This document shows positions 6,752 to 10,207 of a DNA stretch of 10,207 bases, piece by piece (within the stretch, counting starts at the first letter, position 1; each line of letters starts with the position of its first letter). A program made the position numbers and the translations under genes. The DNA is taken from NCBI GenBank assembly GCA_044356825.1, contig JBIKVM010000101.1, forward strand, positions 1 through 10,207. Reading direction: 5' to 3'. The notes beneath the pieces were generated by a model. That model was not told the origin of the DNA. It made no database searches and saw only the letters and a program-made list of their open reading frames with translations. Origin of the DNA: JAUREX01 sp044356825 (GTDB lineage: Bacteria; Pseudomonadota; Alphaproteobacteria; Rhodobacterales; Rhodobacteraceae).

Positions 6752-7798
6752 ATGAATATGAAACTTTCCGGCCTTGCACTGGCGGCGAGCCTCGCCACCA
6801 GCCTCATGGCCAGCACCGCACTGGCAGAACCGGTCACCGCGGCCCCCGGTCAGGCCGTGAATGCCGTCTTGTTGCCGAAGTTCCTGGGCATCTTGCCCTT
6901 CGATCAGGCCAATCGCGGCGCGCAGGAAGCCGCCGCCGAGCTCGGCTCCACGGGAACACTCGAGTACATCGGCCCGACGCCCGAGAATTCGGCCGCCGGC
7001 CAGATCGAGATGCTGACCACCGCCACGACGCAAAAGCAGAACGTCGTGATGCTCTCGAACAACGCCGGGGACCAGATCGCCCCCGCCGCCGAGGCCGCGC
7101 AGGCCGCGGGAACGCTCGTCGTGACATGGGACAGCCCGATCCCCTCGGGCAAGGGCGAATCGATGTTCATCGCCCAGGTGGACTTCGGCTCGATCGGCAC
7201 GGTCATGGCCGACATGGCCTATGACCTCGCCGGCGGTTCGGGCGAGTTCGCGGTCCTCTCGGCAAGCCCGGACGCGGCGAACCAGAACGCCTGGATCGAG
7301 GCGATGAAGGGTGCCCTGACCGGCGACAAGTACAAGGACCTCAAGCTGGTCGATGTCGTCTATGGGAACGATCAGTCGGAAGAAAGCTACAACAAGGCCC
7401 TCGGCCTCGTGGACAAGTATCCCGACCTCAAGGTCATCATGGCGCCGACCACCGTCGGCATCGTGGCGGCCTCGAAGGCCATGCAGGACGAGGGGCTGTG
7501 CGAGAAGGTCAAGGTCTCGGGCCTCGGTCTGCCCGCCGAAATGGTCAGCTATTCCCTGAACGGCTGCGCGCCGCAGTTCGCCCTCTGGAGCTTCGTCGAT
7601 CTGGGCTACCTCACCTATCACGCCTCCTATGCGCTCGCGACCGGGGCCATCAAGGGTGAGATCGGCGAGGAGTTCGCCGCTGGCCGCATGGGCAGCTTCA
7701 AGATCGAAGAGGATCCGGGCCGTCCGGGTGCCAAGCGTGTCCTGATGGGGCCGTTCACGATCTACACGAAGGACAACGTGGAAGCCGCCGCCAACTGA
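6752..7798 (+). CDS. rhaS: Rhamnose ABC transporter, periplasmic substrate-binding protein, 348 aa
   Basis: This is a type I periplasmic sugar-binding protein (Peripla_BP_4, RbsB/RhaS group). The start ATG 6752 follows a strong AGGGAGGAG ribosome site. Residues 1-25 are a Sec signal peptide: Lys4, a hydrophobic Leu/Ala stretch, and an ALA-E cleavage site after Ala25. The mature part opens with VNAVLLPKFLGILPFDQANRG, the first beta strand and sugar-contact loop of this family; NNAGDQIAP, TWDSP and GEFAVLSASPDAANQNAW follow. Two cysteines near 252 and 273 could form a disulfide. It would deliver L-rhamnose, or perhaps small rhamnosides given the cytoplasmic-looking rhamnosidase in the opposite arm, to RhaT/RhaP. 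A GC-rich hairpin directly follows the stop codon, which could favour high expression of this gene over the membrane parts. Confidence 0.93.
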   Translation: MNMKLSGLALAASLATSLMASTALAEPVTAAPGQAVNAVLLPKFLGILPFDQANRGAQEAAAELGSTGTLEYIGPTPENSAAGQIEMLTTATTQKQNVVMLSNNAGDQIAPAAEAAQAAGTLVVTWDSPIPSGKGESMFIAQVDFGSIGTVMADMAYDLAGGSGEFAVLSASPDAANQNAWIEAMKGALTGDKYKDLKLVDVVYGNDQSEESYNKALGLVDKYPDLKVIMAPTTVGIVAASKAMQDEGLCEKVKVSGLGLPAEMVSYSLNGCAPQFALWSFVDLGYLTYHASYALATGAIKGEIGEEFAAGRMGSFKIEEDPGRPGAKRVLMGPFTIYTKDNVEAAAN

Positions 7799-7811
7799 GG
7801 CGTCTTTCCAA

Positions 7812-7835
7812 GGGGCCGCCTTTCGGGGCGGCCCC
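7812..7835 (+). terminator. Strong GC hairpin after rhaS (attenuating or mRNA-stabilising)
   Basis: A perfect 9-bp stem, GGGGCCGCC (7812-7820) with GGCGGCCCC (7827-7835), encloses a 6-nt loop, TTTCGG. It begins 14 bases after the rhaS TGA. No T-run follows, so full intrinsic termination is doubtful. Partial termination or protection of the rhaS message from 3' decay fits better, a common device between a binding-protein gene and its transporter genes. Confidence 0.6.
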
Positions 7836-7871
7836 ACTCGGGTTCCGGCCGGGATCCGACGGCAAACGGTT

Positions 7872-7889
7872 GGTCCGGCACGCCGGGCC
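7872..7889 (+). other. Second hairpin in the rhaS-rhaT spacer
   Basis: Bases 7872-7878 (GGTCCGG) pair with 7883-7889 (CCGGGCC) around a 4-nt loop, CACG, including one G-U pair. It is GC-rich and could arise by chance at this composition, but it sits between two other stems in the same short spacer. Confidence 0.4.
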
Positions 7890-7909
7890 CCATCTGCGCG
7901 ATCCGCGTC

Positions 7910-7930
7910 CTGATCGGGTGATCCGATCAG
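7910..7930 (+). other. Third hairpin/palindrome in the rhaS-rhaT spacer
   Basis: CTGATCGG (7910-7917) and CCGATCAG (7923-7930) form a perfect 8-bp stem around a 5-nt loop, GTGAT. No T-run follows. It lies about 40 bases before the rhaT start. It could be an RNA stem or a DNA operator for an extra promoter before rhaT; the sequence alone does not decide. Confidence 0.45.
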
Positions 7931-7969
7931 ACCCGTCCAGCACGGTTCTCCAGCCAACGGACTTTGCCC

Positions 7970-9475
7970 GTGGTCCAGCCGGTTCTCGAACTCGACTCCG
8001 TCTCCAAGAGCTTCGCCGCAACCCGTGCGCTGAAGAACATGTCGCTGGCCATCATGCCCGGCGAGATCCACGCCATCGTGGGCGAGAACGGCGCGGGCAA
8101 GTCTACCCTCATCAAGATCATGACCGGCGTCCACTCTCCCGATACGGGCGAAATCCGCATCGACGGCCGGCCCGTGACCTTGCGCTCGACCCAGGACGCG
8201 CAAGAGGCGGGGGTCGCGGCCATCTATCAGGAACCGATGGTCTTTCCCGACCTGAACGTGGCCGAGAACATCTTCATCTCGAACCGCCAGAAGGGCCTTT
8301 GGATGCGCTGGTCCGAGCTTTATCGAGAAGCCGAGGCCCTGATCGCGCCCCTGGGCGTCAGCCTCGACGTGCGCCGGTCCGCCTCGGGGCTGATGCTGGC
8401 CGAGCAGCAGACCGTGGAAATCGCCCGGGCGCTGTCGCTCAGGGTCAAGGTCCTGATCATGGACGAACCGACCGCAAGCCTGTCGGCCCATGAAGTCACC
8501 CGACTTCTGGGGATCGCGCGCGCGCTCCGGGATCGGGGCGTGGCGGTCATCTACATTTCCCACCGCCTCGACGAGATCTTCCGGGTGGCCGACCGGGTGA
8601 CCGTGATCCGAGACGGCGCGCACATCTCCACCCGGCCCATCGCCGAGGTGACGGAGCAGGGCATGGTGCGCGACATGGTTGGCCGCGCCCTCGAAAGCTT
8701 TGCCGTCAAGACCGCGGCCAACCCCCACGGCGACGTGCTGCTCGCTGTCGATGGGCTCGGCCGGCGTGGTGTCTTCGAAGGCATCAGCTTCGATCTCGCG
8801 CGTGGCGAAGTCCTCTGCCTTGCGGGGCTCGTCGGGGCGCGGCGCACCGATGTCGCGCTCGCGCTCTTCGGCATCGCCCCCGCGACCGTGGGCGAGATCC
8901 GTCTTGACGGCGTGCCCGTGCAGATCACCACCCCGGCACAGGCGATGTCGCTCGGACTGGCCTATGTCTCGGAGGATCGCCGCAAGCTGGGCCTCGCCTT
9001 GCCGCTGCCCATCTTCGTCAACATCTCGATGGCGTCGCTGCGCAAGATCGCGGGTGCGCTCGGCCTGATCGACCGCAAGGCCGAGGATCGGATGGCGCAC
9101 GGCTATCGCGACGCCCTGTCGATCCGCGCCGCGCAGACGACCATCGACGTGGGCAAGCTCTCGGGGGGCAACCAGCAGAAGGTGATGCTCGCCAAATGGC
9201 TCGAGACAAGGCCCCGCGTCATGATCTTCGACGAGCCGACGCGCGGCATCGATGTCGGCGCCAAGGCCGAGGTCCACAACATCATCCGCCGGCTTGCATC
9301 CGAGGGCGTGGCGGTCCTCGTCATTTCATCCGACCTGCCCGAGGTCCTCGCCCTCGCCGACCGGGTTCTGGTGATGCGCGAGGGTCGCCAGGCGGGAATC
9401 CTGCCGATCGCGGAGGCCACCCAGGAACGCGTGATCGCGCTGGCGGCAGGACAAGGCGAGGGGGGCGCCCCATGA
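7970..9475 (+). CDS. rhaT: Rhamnose ABC transporter, double ATP-binding subunit, about 501 aa
   Basis: Two ABC modules are fused, as in RbsA/MglA/RhaT sugar importers. Module 1 has Walker A GENGAGKST, Q-loop IYQEP, a weak signature around SGLMLAEQQ, and Walker B VLIMDEPTASLS. Module 2 has a degenerate Walker A region, GLVGARRTDVA, but a good signature LSGGNQQKV and Walker B VMIFDEPTRGID; one intact ATP site is usual for this class. No ATG exists between the in-frame stop at 7919 and the conserved VLEL start of the domain, so translation must begin at GTG 7970 (MVQPVLEL) or TTG 7964. GTG is preferred because the weak ACGGA ribosome site is better spaced for it. The gene ends in an ATGA overlap with the permease. 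It would energise rhamnose uptake from the cytoplasmic face. Confidence 0.93.
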   Translation: MVQPVLELDSVSKSFAATRALKNMSLAIMPGEIHAIVGENGAGKSTLIKIMTGVHSPDTGEIRIDGRPVTLRSTQDAQEAGVAAIYQEPMVFPDLNVAENIFISNRQKGLWMRWSELYREAEALIAPLGVSLDVRRSASGLMLAEQQTVEIARALSLRVKVLIMDEPTASLSAHEVTRLLGIARALRDRGVAVIYISHRLDEIFRVADRVTVIRDGAHISTRPIAEVTEQGMVRDMVGRALESFAVKTAANPHGDVLLAVDGLGRRGVFEGISFDLARGEVLCLAGLVGARRTDVALALFGIAPATVGEIRLDGVPVQITTPAQAMSLGLAYVSEDRRKLGLALPLPIFVNISMASLRKIAGALGLIDRKAEDRMAHGYRDALSIRAAQTTIDVGKLSGGNQQKVMLAKWLETRPRVMIFDEPTRGIDVGAKAEVHNIIRRLASEGVAVLVISSDLPEVLALADRVLVMREGRQAGILPIAEATQERVIALAAGQGEGGAP

Positions 9476-10207
9476 GGCAGCAGTTCGCGCGCATCTCGCC
9501 CCACTCCCTGCGGCTGCTCGCGCTGCTGCTGGCGCTGCTTGCGACGATCCTCTTCTTTGCCAGCCAGATCGACGGCTATCTCAGCCCCCGGATGTTCAAC
9601 CGCATCACGACATCCGCGGCGGTGGTCCTGCCCGTGGCGGTGGGGCAGGCCATCGTGATCATGACCCGCAACATCGACCTGTCGGTCGGTTCGATCATGG
9701 GTGTCGTGGCCTACATGACCGGGCAGATGCTCGCCGTCCTGCCCGAACTCCACCCCGTCCTCGTCGTTCTGGCCTGTCTGGGGCTCGGTGCGGTGGCCGG
9801 GGCGATCAATGGCGTCCTGATTGCCTGGGGTCGCGTGCCCTCGATCATCGTCACCCTCGGGACGCTGGCGCTCTATCGGTCGTTCCTCGTGGAATGGGCC
9901 GATGCCAAGACCATCACGACGGCAAGCCTCCCCGCCTGGCTTGTCGAGCTGCCCTCGGCCGTCGCCATCTCCGTCGGGGCGCTCGATATCCGCGTGACGG
10001 TCGTCATTGCGCTGGTGGCTTGTCTGCTCATGGGGCTCATGCTCGCCCGGTTCCGTCCCGCACGGCGCCTCTATGCCATCGGGTCCAATCCCGACGCCGC
10101 GCGCATGGCCGGGATCAACGCCCCCCTCGTGACATTTCTTGCCTTCGTGCTGTGCGGCGCGCTCGCGGGGCTGTCGGGGTTCATCTTTCTGGCGAAGTTC
10201 GGCAACA
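9472..10207 (+). CDS. rhaP: Rhamnose ABC transporter permease, first 245 codons; runs off the right edge
   Basis: The ATG at 9472 overlaps the rhaT TGA by 4 bp (ATGA), with a G-rich ribosome site just upstream, so translation is probably coupled. The product is an RbsC/AraH/RhaP-type inner-membrane permease: a hydrophobic first helix (residues about 13-31), the family segment VAVGQAIVIMTRNIDLSVGSIMG (about 55-77), GVLIAWGRVPSIIVTLGTLAL (about 115-135), and the cytoplasmic loop RRLYAIGSNPDAARMAGI that contacts the ATPase, followed by another helix. In known loci a second, related permease (rhaQ) follows, so I assume rhaP by order; rhaP and rhaQ cannot be told apart here with certainty. The C-terminal part is outside the window. 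Confidence 0.88.
   Translation, partial: MRQQFARISPHSLRLLALLLALLATILFFASQIDGYLSPRMFNRITTSAAVVLPVAVGQAIVIMTRNIDLSVGSIMGVVAYMTGQMLAVLPELHPVLVVLACLGLGAVAGAINGVLIAWGRVPSIIVTLGTLALYRSFLVEWADAKTITTASLPAWLVELPSAVAISVGALDIRVTVVIALVACLLMGLMLARFRPARRLYAIGSNPDAARMAGINAPLVTFLAFVLCGALAGLSGFIFLAKFGN

Noticed and set aside
6644..9277. An 877-codon open frame on the minus strand opposite rhaS and rhaT
   Set aside because: It is opposite two well-recognised genes and its translation is rich in Arg, Gly, Asp and His with no domain, as expected for antisense frames in GC-rich coding DNA.

Overview
This GC-rich window holds the central part of an L-rhamnose (and probably rhamnoside) uptake and catabolism locus. 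It is arranged as two divergent transcription units around one control region at about 5759-5915. The gene set resembles the rha loci of rhizobia and other alphaproteobacteria: a RhaD aldolase fused to a short-chain dehydrogenase, a Pseudomonas stutzeri/Rhizobium-type RhaI, a DeoR-type regulator, and a RhaS/RhaT/RhaP ABC importer. With the GC-rich codon use, this suggests an alphaproteobacterium, possibly a rhodobacter- or rhizobium-type organism. That placement is an inference.

Minus-strand unit, read from 5758 towards 1: rhaD (aldolase-dehydrogenase fusion), rhaI (isomerase), a DUF4037 nucleotidyltransferase-like gene, a uroporphyrinogen-decarboxylase-superfamily (URO-D) gene, and the first 71 codons of a probable alpha-L-rhamnosidase cut by the left edge. 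The last three genes are tightly packed. DUF4037 follows rhaI by 13 bp, URO-D starts 14 bp inside DUF4037, and the rhamnosidase shares an ATGA with URO-D. A 136 bp gap with a small hairpin separates rhaD from rhaI. A credible sigma70-type promoter precedes rhaD.

Plus-strand unit, 5916 to the right edge: a DeoR/RhaR-type regulator, rhaS (periplasmic binding protein), a 165-171 bp spacer with three successive hairpins, rhaT (double ABC ATPase with a non-ATG start), and the first 245 codons of the rhaP permease.

How it fits together: rhamnose is bound by RhaS and imported by RhaT/RhaP, with further permease genes probably beyond the right edge. RhaI isomerises it to rhamnulose. A kinase not seen here must make rhamnulose-1-phosphate, which the RhaD aldolase half splits to dihydroxyacetone phosphate and lactaldehyde. 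The dehydrogenase half presumably oxidises the lactaldehyde. The regulator probably controls both arms from the shared intergenic region, where a perfectly abutting pair of 19-bp direct repeats is a candidate operator.

The least explained part is the DUF4037 plus URO-D pair between the isomerase and the rhamnosidase. Neither has a known role in rhamnose metabolism. Both show altered active-site motifs: DHH in place of the DHD I recall for DUF4037, and His-x-Asp plus a distal His where MtaA-type enzymes have His-x-Cys plus Cys. This pair is the best candidate here for an undescribed function.
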